Source: Linepithema humile
Lineage: Eukaryota; Arthropoda; Insecta; Hymenoptera; Formicidae
Length of the DNA stretch: 64,000 nucleotides
Direction of reading: 5' to 3'
Assembly: GCF_040581485.1 (NCBI RefSeq)
Contig: NC_090129.1
Coordinates: 12,845,501 to 12,909,500 of the forward strand
Each line of letters opens with the position of its first letter. The first letter of the stretch is position 1. Under the pieces are notes generated by a model. It was not told the origin of the DNA and did not search any database. It saw only the letters and a program-made list of their open reading frames with translations. Of this stretch, positions 12,284 through 23,160 are shown in pieces. The position numbers and the translations under genes are program-made.

Positions 12284-13020
12284 GGTCAATTTGAGTTATT
12301 ATAACACTTAATCATGTAAATTGTAAAATTATTGCTCATTTTCATTGCTCTATAATATTTTAAGATGTATAATAATATTTTAAGGCTATTTTATAGCAGC
12401 GCCAAGTTTTTTGCGAAATTTTGTAATATTTTTTTATTTTGATTAGGTTTGAAAAAATTTTTTATTTAACTAGATACAGATATAAAAAAAATAACTAGAT
12501 ACAAATGCAATTATTTTAAAAAATATACTTAAGAAGAATTAACTAGATATAAACATAAATATCATTTTTAAATAAATAACTAGATATACATGCAACTTTT
12601 TTTGAAAGATTTTTTATTTAAACTTGGCGTCATTTTCTGATATTACCTCTTTTATAGGCAAAATATGTAGCGAATTTTTATTTGGTATATACAACTTTTT
12701 TTAAAAGTACAATTTTTTTGAAAAGGTTTTTTATAATAAATATATATAATTTTTTAAAAAAAATTTTTTTATAATATTTTTTTGGAAATACAATCTTTTT
12801 GGAAAGTTTTTAATAAAATATACAACTTTTTTGGAAAGGTTTTTTGTGAGAAAAACTTTTTTAATATAATATATTTTTGAAAGTACAGTTTTTTAAAAAG
12901 GTTTTTTATGAGGAAAACTTTTTTTGAAAAAACAATTTTTTGGAAAGGTTTTTTTATGAGGAAAACTTTTTTTAATATAACAAGGCGTGTACTTGGCGCC
13001 CTTTTTTACCTTTTTTTAAA

Positions 13021-13335
13021 AAAAAGGTTCTTTTGTGCGATATCATTTCTTTTTTTTAGTAAAAATAATTTTAATAAATATAATTCTTTTTTTAGTAAAA
13101 ATAATGGTAATAATATCCCACCATCACTTCTGTCATATTTTCAATACGATTATCCTCTTTTTGATTATGGAAATCTTAATTTATACGAACCTAATAATTT
13201 TTTTTATACTTCGCAACATGTTTTATAAGAAAATTATTAGTGATCATAAAAATGGTATGAAAAACCATCTGTATTTCTAAGTTATTGCGTTTTTTCATAT
13301 ATAAAAACAGATTACTTTTGATCAAATTTCTGTAA
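13021..13335. other. Unassigned DNA between element II and the BEL 5' LTR
   Basis: AT-rich with Phe/Asn-rich open frames (12908-13228, 13035-13280) that have no domain. Nothing recognisable. Confidence 0.3.
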
Positions 13336-13340
13336 GAATG

Positions 13341-13885
13341 TGTTTAAAATTATAACGTATTTTTCAAATTTAAGAAGCGCAGATCAATTTGACCCATCGA
13401 ATATTCAGAGTCAAAATATTATTTCGCTTGTTTTCAATTCCGCGAGCGAGAAGTCGACAAAAACTCGGCTTTGTCTCGAATTCCGGAGCGTGATAGGACA
13501 ATCGTGAGCGAATCCGATTTCGCCTCTCGTGCCACGCGTCGATCGGATGATCGATCGCCGCCGCAGCTACCGAATTTCTCGAGATCGGAGCAGCAATCTA
13601 CCCGAGGAGTCCGATCCGATAAGACAACTCCGTATATTAGCAAAAGACAAAAGGAGAGTGTATAGCGCGACGATTAATCGCGAGAGAGCAAAAGCACGCG
13701 TTTCGATTCCTGTTCTCGTGTGTCAAGAAATAAAGAGAATATTGGACGAATCAATTTCTATGCCTTTATTTCCAACTGGATCCAGCCTCCTTCGAGATCG
13801 CCGAACCGGCAAAATAAAATAAAGAATTTTACCTCTGCGCAAAGAAAAAAAAAATAAAAAAATATATATCGAAGGTTCTCGTACA
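13341..13885 (+). repeat. BEL 5' LTR
   Basis: Begins TGTTTAAAAT and ends CTCGTACA. Nearly identical to 22451-22994. Preceded by the duplicated GAATG. Confidence 0.95.
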
Positions 13886-13895
13886 GAAGTAAAAA

Positions 13896-13913
13896 TGGTC
13901 CTTCGAGCCGGAT
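13896..13913 (+). promoter_or_regulatory. Primer binding site, complementary to tRNA-Tyr 3' end
   Basis: TGGTCCTTCGAGCCGGAT lies 10 bases after the 5' LTR and is the complement of the 3' end of insect tRNA-Tyr including CCA, as I recall that tRNA. The tRNA would prime minus-strand DNA synthesis. Confidence 0.8.
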
Positions 13914-14220
13914 CAAGAAGATAGCGAAGACGATACGGAAAAAAGGTGGAAGGGATTGTCGTGTGACTCTCGTGCGGACAGTGAAAAAAAATTAGCGCGA
14001 GCATAAAGGACCAAGTGAATAAATTAAGTGTCGAGTTCGCGCTTAAGCTCTCAAGGAAAATAAACGGGTAGACTCCGATTCACGTCGATCAAACCAATTC
14101 GACACGTGAATCGAACAATAATCTCGCGTCGCATCCGCGACATAGTAATAATTTGCGGAGTGCTACGCCGAGTGAAATCAGTAAAGTATCGAGTTTAGCA
14201 GGTTTTCTGTTTTTTCTCGT

Positions 14221-14396
14221 CGCGTTTCGACATAAGATCGTCCGCGAACTCGTGCCGTCGGCGACGCTCACGCCCGGCATAATCAGTAGTCTCGCCCGAG
14301 ACCATTTCGTCGCGTTTCGACATAAGGTCGTCCGCGAACTCGTGCCGCCGGCGACGCTCGCGTCCGGCATAATCAGTAGTCTTATTAGAGACAGTC
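14221..14396 (+). repeat. 90-bp tandem duplication in the BEL leader
   Basis: CGCGTTTCGACATAAG starts copies at 14221 and 14311 (period 90), with several substitutions between copies. It sits between primer site and gag start. The 168-codon frame over it (14153-14659) is leader sequence, not gag. Confidence 0.85.
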
Positions 14397-14462
14397 TCTT
14401 CGCGTTCGATAGAAGATCGTTTGCGAATATTTCCGTCGGCACGCGTGCCAGTGCACTGAAAA

Positions 14463-14953
14463 ATGTCGACTGTGAAGGATTTGTTAATCGCGCAAATAGA
14501 CACGACCTCTCAATTAAAACGAGTGCTCGTGAATTTCAAGAAGTTGGCAAAGGTCAATGTGACACTGCCAAAAGTCCAAGGCCGATTGGACGAGCTGACG
14601 TCGCTCTGGGCATCATGCAGGGAGCTCCACGTCAAACTACTACAATCTACTACTTCTGAGGAAAGGGCGAAGATGGCCTACTTCGTCGATGAAGAGTTCC
14701 AGCGAGCTGAGGAGGTCTACCTCGAGGCAGCCGATACGCTCCGTGATACGATAAGTAAATTAAGTGTCGTTCAACCGCCTCCTCTCGATCGTAGTACTGA
14801 CTCCTCCTTCCGCGATAGTAGTAATAACAATTTTTAGTTGCCGCGTATTACACTTCAGAAATTTTCGGGGAAGTTTTCCGAATGGGAAAGCTTCAAGAAC
14901 ACATTCGAGTCGCTCTTTGCTAATAATTATGCGCTTACTAACACACAAAAGTT
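14463..14953 (+). pseudogene. gag: BEL/Pao gag, N-terminal part (nonsense codon, then foldback insertion)
   Basis: ATG at 14463 opens a frame with a helical N-terminal region (MSTVKDLLIAQIDTT) typical of BEL gag. A TAG at 14835-14837 stops it, but the same frame continues past it with the conserved motif PRITLQKFSGKFSEWESF and NNYALTNTQK. At 14953 the foldback element begins. Coding resumes in the same frame at 17253 because insert plus 8-bp duplication is 2307 bases, divisible by three. Gag forms the cytoplasmic capsid-like particle in which reverse transcription occurs. Confidence 0.9.
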
Positions 14954-15845
14954 AGCTGGTTGAAGTTTGGAACGTTCCTGGAACGATTTTTTAAAAATGA
15001 TTTGTCGCTTTTGTCCTTTTGCAGGGAGGAAGTTTTGAGACCTAAAAACAAAGTACAAAAGAGACCGATCCGATACATGCGTCGGAAGACACCCTTATAC
15101 CCAAAAAACCACCCCCAAAATCACTTAAACCATTCTAGCCAAGCTAAAAATGACTTGTCGCTCTTTTCCTTTTGCACGGAGAAAGTTCCGAGACCCTCAC
15201 ACGACATGCAAAAAAGACCGATTTGATACATGCGTCGGAAGACATCCTTATACCCGAAAAACCACCCCCAAAATCACTTAAATCATTCTAGCCAAGCTAA
15301 AAATGACTTGTCGCTTTTTTCTTTCTGTACGGAGAAAGTTCCGAGACCCTCACACGACATGCAAAAGAGACCGATCCGATACATGCGTCGGTAGACACCT
15401 TTTTGGGGGTGGTTTTTCGGGTAAAAGAGTGTCTTCCGACGCATGTATCGGTTCGGTCTCTTTTGCATGTCGTGTGAGAGCCTCAGAACTTCCTCTATGC
15501 GAAAGTAGAAGAGCGACAAATCATTTTTAGTTTGAGGAGAATCGTTTAATTGATTTTGGGGGTGGTTTTTCGAATATAAGAGTGTCTTCCGACGCATGTA
15601 TCAAATTGGTCTCTTTTGCATGTCGTGTGAGGGCCTCGGAACTTTCTCCGTGCAAAAGAAATAGAGCGACAAGTCATTTTTAGCTTGGCTAGAATGGTTT
15701 AAGTGATTTTTCGGGTATAAGGGTGTCTTCCGACGCATGTATCGAATCGGTCTTTTTTGTATGTCGTGTGAGGGCCTCGGAACTTTCTCCGTGCAAAAGG
15801 AAAAGTGCGACAAATCATTTTTAGCTTGTTTAGAATTGTTTAAGT

Positions 15846-17079
15846 TGTAACAGTGCGTATTTTTACGCCTCACGGGCGGTGCGTAATGATGCGGAATTTT
15901 CGACGGTATGCGGATTTTCGATGCGGAATTACGACGGTGTGTAGTTTAGCGAAGCGGATTCTTACGACGCGGAATAACTCGTCAGTTTGCCAGAATTCGT
16001 TCGTGTGGTTTATCGGGAGACTCCAAATTAACAGAAATGACTTAAAGAAAATAAATATTTATTTTATGAGAGCACTTGGATCAATAATATAAAAGAAAAA
16101 TAGTAACAACGAGTACATGAGTATTTTGGTTTCGGACTAATATCTCAACGGTTATAAATATCGGCAGTAAATAATATAATTCCTTATCGGTTAGATGAGT
16201 TAATGTTTCGACGGTATGTCATGTGTATAATTCTAATTGTGAACGGAGAATAAACAGTGTAAATCTAAACAAACTAAATTATTTAATCGGTCGGTTTCGT
16301 ACGGTACGGAGCAAAGTAATAAAAAATAAGTGATACCGCGTATATCCGAGCCTTGCTGAGTCGACGACGGTTGCCGGTACGCTGTGTCCTAAGACAGTGA
16401 GAGACTTCTCTCGTGCAAGGGGGTATCGGAAGTCGAACGCCGGGAACACCCGACTGAGGCAGAGAACACCCTGCCCCTAGAGCGACGGAGAGTCGGAAGT
16501 CGAACGCCGGGAACACCCGACCGAGGCAGAGAACACCCTGCCCCTAGAACGACGGAGAGTCGGAAGTCGAACGCCGAGACACCCGGCCGAGGCAGAGAAC
16601 GCCCTGCCCCTAGAACGACGGAGAGTCGGAAGTCGAACGCCGAGACACCCGGCCGAGGCAGAGAACGCCCTGCCCCTAGAACGACGGAGAGTCGGAAGTC
16701 GAACGCCGAGACACCCGGCCGAGGCAAAGAACGCCCAGCCCCTAGAACGACGAGGTACAGGAAGTCGAACGCCGAGACACCCGGCCGAGGCAGAGAACGC
16801 CCTGCCCCTAGAACGACTATCGGGATGGGAGCGAGTACGACCGGAGCTTCAGAGTGCGCCCTGAGGCTTGTCCGAGTCGTACTCGGGGAATGGGCCTCGA
16901 TCTGTTCCGCGAGCCGGCTTTTATACCGGTCGCGCTACCCCCACTTGGGGTGCTACCCTACCCGGCAGCTGCCCCTTCTCGAGCTTTTACCCTCGAGTTG
17001 GGGGATCGGAATGCGGCCCTAAATGGGGGTGCTCACGTGGAGCCCGCGTGACGCTTTAGTAACAGCGCGTGCTGTTACA
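15846..17079 (-). mobile_element. Solo LTR (1234 bp), 4-bp target duplication AAGT, inside the foldback element
   Basis: Starts TGTAACAG and ends CTGTTACA, with AAGT on both sides (15842-15845 and 17080-17083). Removing it restores the unit junction GTTTAAGTGATTTTGGG seen in the other foldback copies. A TATAAAAG box lies on the minus strand near 16916-16922, and AT-rich AATAAA-type sequence lies near 16045-16065, so orientation is probably minus. It contains a six-copy 66-67-bp tandem array. No retroelement domain remains. Confidence 0.85.
16431..16820. repeat. Six tandem 66-67-bp repeats within the solo LTR
   Basis: AGTCGAACGCCG recurs at 16431, 16498, 16565, 16631, 16697 and 16763. Units are GC-rich (CCGGCCGAGGCAGAGAACGC). 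The array lies downstream of the inferred minus-strand TATA box, in the R/U5 or leader position. The repetitive Leu/Ser/Gly/Arg frames across it are by-products. Confidence 0.95.
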
Positions 17080-17252
17080 AAGTGATTTTGGGAGTGGTTT
17101 TTCGGGTATAAGGGTGTCTTCCGACGCATGTATCGGATCGGTCTCTTTTGTACTTTGTTTGTGGGTCTCAAAACTTCCTCCCTGCAAAAGGACAAAAGCG
17201 ACATATCATTTTTAAAAAATCGTTCCAGGAACGTTCCAAACTTCAACCAGCT

Positions 17253-20200
17253 CAAAAGTTCCATTATTTGAGAACAAGTGTCATCGGAGACGCTGCATTA
17301 ATAATAAATAACTTAAAGATTTCGGAAGCAAATTACGAATCGGCATGGCAACTTTTACTTGAATAATACGACAATAAAGTAACTTTGATTCATGCTCACT
17401 TGCATGCTTTCATGAGCATGCCCCTCATGAAACATGAGAGTGTGGTCGAATTGAGAAAACTGCGCGACACAGTGGCTGCATCGCTGGCTGCACTGACGAA
17501 TTTAAATCGACCGGTAGTTCAGTGGGATGATATGCTCGTGTATGTTATCTCGCAGAAATTCAGTCAAAAAACGAGAAGTGAGTAGAACTTGAAGTGTTCC
17601 TCGATAAATTCAATTCCGTCATACAAAGATATTCATGAATTCCTTACAACTCGCATCCGCGGATTGTCTGACTTCGCGGAAATTTCAAGGGAAAGTATTA
17701 ATCCAAAGCAAAACAAGCGTTCATCAATGCATAATGTTTCCGCCGTCAAATGTCTATGCTGCTCGGGAAATCATTTCGTAACAAAATGCGAGGATTTTCG
17801 CCGAAAATCAGTTGAGCAACGAAATGAGCTCGTTCGAAAAAACAAAGTATGTTTTAATTGTCTACGCTCGGGACATATTTCGCCGAAATACTCGAGCAAA
17901 CATCGATGCACCCACTGTAGTCGTTCTCATCATACGCTATTACATTCCGATAATTATAACTCGTCGGAAGTTAATAAAAAATCGGAAGCAATTAAGACGT
18001 GCGTAAAAGCGAATGCAAACTCCGTTACTTTGGGCGTTTCCGATAACGCTGCCGTAGCCAGTGTTCAAACAATTAAGCCGCCTAACGTTACAACTCCGAC
18101 CGTTCTCCTCGCGACCGCGTGGGTCGACATCCACACCGCTGAAGGCAGATGCTTTAAGGTTCGTGCGCTATTGGATCAAGGATCCAATTTCAGCTTTATA
18201 TCGGAATCTTTATGTCAAACGATACGCACAAAGAGACAAAGAACAGATTTACAAATTAAAGGATTCGGAGAAAAATACACAGGTTCTGCGAAATCGCGCG
18301 TGTCTTTGCGAATGACACCGTGCGCGAAATCCGATCCGGCGTTTCCAATCACGGTGTACGTGTTTCCAAAAATTACTTTGTACGCGGCTTCGCGGATTCA
18401 GCCTGTCGAATCGTGGCCTCACTTGAAGAATCTTTCCCTCGCGGATCCGGATCCGTCGAGCAAGCAGCAAATTCACTTGCTTATTGGAGCCGATGTTTAT
18501 GGCTCACTATTGATGCGCGACTTAAGACAAGGTCCGCTCGGGACGCCCACGGCTCAATTAACCGCGCTCGGTTGGATTATTTCCGGTCTGACCGGAAATA
18601 GTAAACGGGATTCATCGGAAGCAGCCGTTCTAAATTGTGTTCTCGGTCAAGAGATAGATGCTCTTCTCCAGCGATTCTGGACAGACGAAGAGATCTCATC
18701 GCCAGTCCCCCTCACGGAAGAAGAAGAAATTTGCGAACGACATTTCGTTTAAACACACAGTCAGTCGTCCGACGGGCGATACGTCGTTCGACTACCATTT
18801 AAACGAGATCCACTGATCGGAATCGGGGAGTCTCTCTCCATAGTACGGACGCTGTACAGCCGTATGGAAAACCGATTGAAAAGGCAGTCCGAACTCTGCT
18901 CGCAATATAACGACTTTCTCGCTGAGTACGAGTCCCTCGGACATATGACTCGCGTCGACGAGGCCGAGAAAACAGAGTATTTACCAGTCTATATTCCGCA
19001 TCATCCGGTGATTCGGGAAGATAATTGCACTACTAAATTGCGGGTAGTCTTCAACGCCTCATGCAAGACTAGAAATGGCACGACGTTGAATGACTGTTTG
19101 CTAATCGGACCGAAGCTGCAGCAAGATCTACCAGCAGTGTTATCTCGATGGCGACGATGGCGCCACGTTTATACGGCCGACATCGCGAAGATGTTTCGAC
19201 AAATTCGAGTACATAAAAAAGACGCCGACTTTCAAAGAATTCTTTGGCGTCCTCCGGCGGATGCGGTCGTTCGACACTTTCGCCTGTTAACAGTTACTTA
19301 CGGTCTTGCTCCAGCTCCGTATTTCGCCATGAGAGTTTTGAAACAACTCGCCCTTGACGAAGGCGTCAATTATCCCGCCGCGGTTCCTATTCTGAATGAG
19401 TCAATTTATGTAGACGACACGTTGTTTGATGCGGATGACATAGATTCGTTAATCGATACTCGCGTTCAGTTGATGCAGCTAATGGAAAAAGGAGGATTCC
19501 AATTAAGAAAATGGGCATCCAATTCGAGCGAACTTCTCGATGATTTGTCGATTGATAAATCTGAAGTAACCGATCATCTAATCCTGACAGAAAATTCGCT
19601 TAAAGTCCTCGGACTTTCGTGGACGTCTATCGAAGATTTGTTTCGCCTAGTCGTGAATTCGAATACCCCCATCGTTCCTACTAAACGATCAATCCTTTCG
19701 TTTGTCGCAAAACTGTACGACCCTCTTGATTGGGCCGCTCCGGTCATAATAGTAGCAAAAATAATGCTGCAAAAATTATGGTTATTGCATTGCGACTGGG
19801 ATGCGCACCTCCCCGGCGAATTAAAATTACGCTGGAACGATTTCGTGTTAGATTTTAATAAGTTAGAAATGATTAAAATTCCGCGATGGACGGGCCAAAG
19901 TCCGAACAATCTTGCGCTACACGGCTTCGCTGACGCGTCAAATCGAGCATATGCTGCAGTCGTTTATCTCCGCGTCTATCATTCGCTTTCAGATTTCTCA
20001 ACAAATTTAATAGCAGCAAAAACAAAGGTCGCGCCGGTAAAAACTGTAAGCATTCCGCAGCTGGAGTTAAACGCGGTCGTATTATTGAGTCGCCTCATAA
20101 AATGGACGGCCAATTCGTTGCAGTTATTAGGAACTCCGATCCATTGTTGGACGGACTCCACGATCGCTCTGGCATGGTTGCGCCAACACCCGTCAAAATG

Positions 20201-21980
20201 GACCACATATGTGGCCAACCGAGTAGCGGAGGTTTAGAATAATTTACCATCTACTCGGTGGAATCACGTACCATCGAGAGAAAACCCGGCAGATTGTGCG
20301 TCTCGAGGTTTATCCGCGTCTGAGTTGATATCGCATCAATTGTGGTGGACGGGACCACCATGGCTTCGGCAACCCTCGACAACATGGCCGATCCATGACG
20401 TAGCGGTTCCGATATCCGCCAATGAAATACAGAAAATTTCGGTCGAATCGCGAAAAACCAAAGTTCTTCATCTTGAAGGTGATGAAGAGTGGGATCTGCT
20501 TTATAAATTTTCAAGTTGGACGAAGCTCGTCAGGGTAACGGCTTACGTACGCAGATTTCTCTCATCAATTCGGAAAGAAAGAGTTAGTAATTCTAACCAA
20601 CCTTCGTCGCTGAGTGTCGACGAACTCAATAAAGCCGAACACTTCTGGATATCTTATGCTCAGATGAGAGCTTTCGATGGCGAAATCAAAGCATTACTGA
20701 AGAATGCCGTAATCTCTAAGAAGAGCCCTCTCCGAACTTTAACTCCATTCTTGGACGAGAACTCAGTACTCCGGCTTGGCAGGCGGTTGCGAAACGCCGC
20801 TGTTAGCTACGAGGAGCAACATCCCGTAATCATGCCACAAGGACAACTTGCTTATCTGTTAATAGCACAAGCTCATAAGAGTACCCTTCACGGTGGAGTT
20901 CAAATGGTGCTTCGCCCCCTTCGTCAAAAATATTGGCTGTTAGGAGGGCGAAACTCTGTAAAAGGCTATATAAGGCGATGCGTCCCGTGTATACGGCATT
21001 CGGCAAAACTCTCGAGTCAACTCATGGGGGATCTCCCTTCCCCCCGAGTCAACCCGTCGTCTCCATTTGCACATACGGGAGTGGACTACGCTGGGCCCTT
21101 TTTAATCACGCCTTTCGTGGGCAGAGGCCAAAAAACAAGAAAAAATTATATAGTCCTATTCATCTGCCTCGTCACTAAAGCAATCCACATAGAGCTAGTG
21201 GACGACTACTCTAATACTGGATTCCTTGCCGCCTTTCGGCGATTTGTAAGCCGAAGAGGCTTACCGTGCAAAATGTACAGCGACAATGGTACAAATTTCC
21301 ACGGGGCGGACAAGGAGTTGCACGTCGCGTTCAAGGCTTTGATGGAAGATTCGTCGTTGCAAGACACCCTTGCAAATGACAAGATAGAGTGGAAATTTAT
21401 TCCGGCCGCGGCTCCTCACTTCGGAGGATTATGGGAGGCGGGCGTAAAAAGTTTTAAGTCGCACTTGAGACGAGTAGCCGGTTCGCGTACTTTGTCGCAG
21501 GCTGAATTCGCGACGTTGTTATGTCAGATTGAGGCGTGCTTAAACTCTCGCCCGATCGCGACTTTAAGCGACGACCCAAGTGACCTATCCGCACTCACTC
21601 CAGGTCATTTCCTAATCGGGCGCCCGATAGTAGCGATACCGGAGGAGTCAGTACTCGAGATCAACGAGAACCGACTTTCGCGATGGCAGTTAGTCCATTC
21701 ATTAATAGAACAGATTTGGCATTCTTGGTCGCAAGACTACTTGCATTCGCTGCAACAGCGAAGCAAGTGGTCGGTGGAATCGTCGTGTTTTCGCGTGGGC
21801 GAGCTCGCGCTATTGAAAAACCCTCTGCTCTCTCCGAGCAAATGGGACCTCGCGCGAGTCACTCAGATCCATCCCGGATCTGACGGGCTCGTGCGAGTTG
21901 TTACTGTGCGAACCGCACGTTCAGTTCTAAAACGACCAATTACGCTATTATGCAGGCTGCCAATCAATCGTGATAATTAA
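17253..21980 (+). pseudogene. pol: BEL/Pao gag C-terminus and pol: protease, RT, RNase H, integrase (nonsense codons)
   Basis: One reading frame with stops at 17583 (RSE then TAG), 18750 (HFV then TAA) and 20235 (RVAEV then TAG), each likely a single-base Trp or Gln loss. In order: gag (LRTSVIGDAALIINNLKIS, QWDDMLVYVISQKF); zinc knuckles from about 17752, of which CFNCLRSGHISPKY has Tyr for its last Cys; aspartic protease LLDQGSNFSFI (about 18168); RT with RVVFNASCK, YTADIAKMFRQI, YGLAPAP and active site YVDD (about 19408); RNase H with HGFADASNRAYAAVVY, QLELNAVVL and HCWTDSTIALAWL; integrase with HKSTLHGG..CVPC zinc motif and DDE residues in VDYAGPF, YSDNGTNFHG and PHFGGLWEAGVKSF. The 20325-21980 block is fully open. 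It cannot make a full polyprotein as read. Confidence 0.95.
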
Positions 21981-22437
21981 GATTGTAATTGCGTTAATAA
22001 AAACCTCTTGTAATACAATGAATTTACTGCGTGAATTATGTATTTAGCTTTTAAGAATTCGCTTCAAGTTTGCAAAATTTATGCGAAGAATTATAAGATA
22101 AGAAATATAAGCCGTATTCTCATTTTCGACATGTTCTTCGAGCTATGTATTGTAATTATGACTCTGTTATTCGACTCATCACTTAGTCGGTCGGATTTCT
22201 ATATATGTTTACGCTCGAAGAATCGAGAGATTCGAATGTTTGCCCGAGTTCGGTGCCTATATTTGTTGTTAAGTATGTCTTTCTTACAATCTAAAGATAC
22301 TTGATCGAAAATTGTAAAGGTGTTTTCGCCCTCTGATTGTATGCTCTCGCTATTTGATTTCCGAAATTTATTGTATTAATTGTTTGTATTGTGTATCAAG
22401 GTCGACTGTTAGCTAGATTTCGCATCCGTTCCCATGC

Positions 22438-22450
22438 GAGGCGGGCGGTA
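22438..22450 (+). promoter_or_regulatory. Probable polypurine tract before the BEL 3' LTR
   Basis: The purine-rich GAGGCGGGCGG directly precedes the LTR start at 22451, the expected position for the plus-strand primer. It is interrupted by one C, so this rests mainly on position. Confidence 0.45.
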
Positions 22451-22994
22451 TGTTTAAAATTATAACGTATTTTTCAAATTTAAGAAGCGCAGGTCAATTT
22501 GACCCATCGAATATTCAGAGTCAAAATATTATTTCGCTTGTTTTCAATTCCGCGAGCGAGAAGTCGACAAAAACTCGGCTTTGTCTCGAATTCCGGAGCG
22601 TGATAGGACAATCGCGAGCGAATCCGATTTCGCTTCTCGTGCCACGCGTCGATCGGATGATCGATCGCCGCCGCAGCTACCAAATTTCTCGAGATCGGAG
22701 CAGCAGTCTACCCGAGGAGTCCGATCCGGTAAGACGACTCCGTATATTAGCGAAAGACAAAAGGAGAGTGTATAGCGCGACGATTAATCGCGAGAGAGCG
22801 AAAGCACGCGTTTCGATTCCTGTTCTCGTGTGTCAAGAAATAAAGAGAATATTGGACAAATCAATTTCTATGCCTTTATTTCCAACTGGATCCAGCCTCC
22901 TTCGAGATCGCCGAACAGGCAAAATAAAATAAAGAATTTTACCTCTGCGCGAAGAAAAAAAAAATAAAAAATATATATCGAAGGTTCTCGTACA
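22451..22994 (+). repeat. BEL 3' LTR
   Basis: Direct copy of 13341-13885, ending CTCGTACA and followed by the duplicated GAATG. The 22000-22437 interval before it is untranslated 3' region with no gene. Confidence 0.95.
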
Positions 22995-23160
22995 GAATGA
23001 CAAAAACATCTTTAGCACCTCTAGGCCATTGTCTTTTTTTAATTAGCGTATCGTCAGCTTCAATCCAAGTGTTAGACATTTCTTTTCTATAAACATTACA
23101 TACCTGCCGATTCCACCAATGTGCACAAAGTGCACTTTCTGTTCACTAACTACAGAATAC
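22995..23160 (-). other. Short unrecognised frame at the BEL insertion site
   Basis: The minus strand has an open stretch of about 53 codons reading SALCAHWWNRQV, then MSNTWIEADDTL and KRQWPRGAKDVFVI, cut by the BEL insertion. Potential splice words are present (CAG before GTATGT near 23103). Composition looks coding-like, but I do not recognise the family. It could be a decayed host exon or transposon fragment. Confidence 0.25.

Larger units (their letters stand above)
9889..13020. mobile_element. Long-inverted-repeat element II (GGCGCCAAGT family), split by a LINE
   Basis: The ends are mirror images: poly-A then GGTAAAAAAAGGGCGCCAAG from 9889, and the complement ending at 13020. Arms continue inward for several hundred AT-rich bases to CTTGGCGCTGCTATAAAATAG near 12137 and its complement near 12395. 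Without the LINE at 10419-12096 and its 14-bp duplication, the element would be about 1.44 kb, almost entirely palindromic. No transposase gene is seen, so it is non-autonomous. Its ends match element I. Confidence 0.8.
14954..17252. mobile_element. Foldback transposon of about 165-bp units inserted in BEL gag
   Basis: Flanked by the 8-bp duplication CAAAAGTT (14946-14953; 17253-17260). Ends are inverted repeats starting AGCTGGTTGAAGTTTGG. Each arm is an array of about 165-bp units (containing CGATACATGCGTCGGAAGAC and CACACGACATGC): three plus-oriented on the left (about 14993-15392) and four minus-oriented on the right (15400-15845 and 17080-17252). They meet at a palindrome near 15398. A solo LTR splits the right arm. 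No transposase is present. An 8-bp duplication fits hAT- or P-like mobilisation; the partner is unknown. Confidence 0.9.
13341..22994 (+). mobile_element. BEL/Pao LTR retrotransposon, nested insertions inside
   Basis: Two LTRs (545 and 544 bp) in direct orientation, a tRNA-Tyr primer site, a gag-pol frame with gag, protease, RT, RNase H and integrase in BEL/Pao order, and a 5-bp duplication GAATG (13336-13340; 22995-22999). About a dozen substitutions and one indel separate the LTRs, roughly 2 percent, so it is not a very recent insertion. The frame is broken by several single-codon nonsense changes and a 2.3-kb foldback insertion. Without that insertion (one 8-bp duplication also removed) it would be about 7.35 kb. 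Confidence 0.95.

Noticed and set aside
14153..14659. 168-codon frame at the start of BEL
   Set aside because: It covers the leader tandem repeat and overlaps the true gag in another frame.
15000..15850. Regularly spaced repeats that might look like a CRISPR array
   Set aside because: Units are about 165 bp, contiguous, in both orientations and in a eukaryotic transposon; there are no short repeats with unique spacers.
16389..16727. 112-codon minus-strand repetitive frame
   Set aside because: The repeat period of 66-67 bp inside a solo LTR explains the open frame; no domain.
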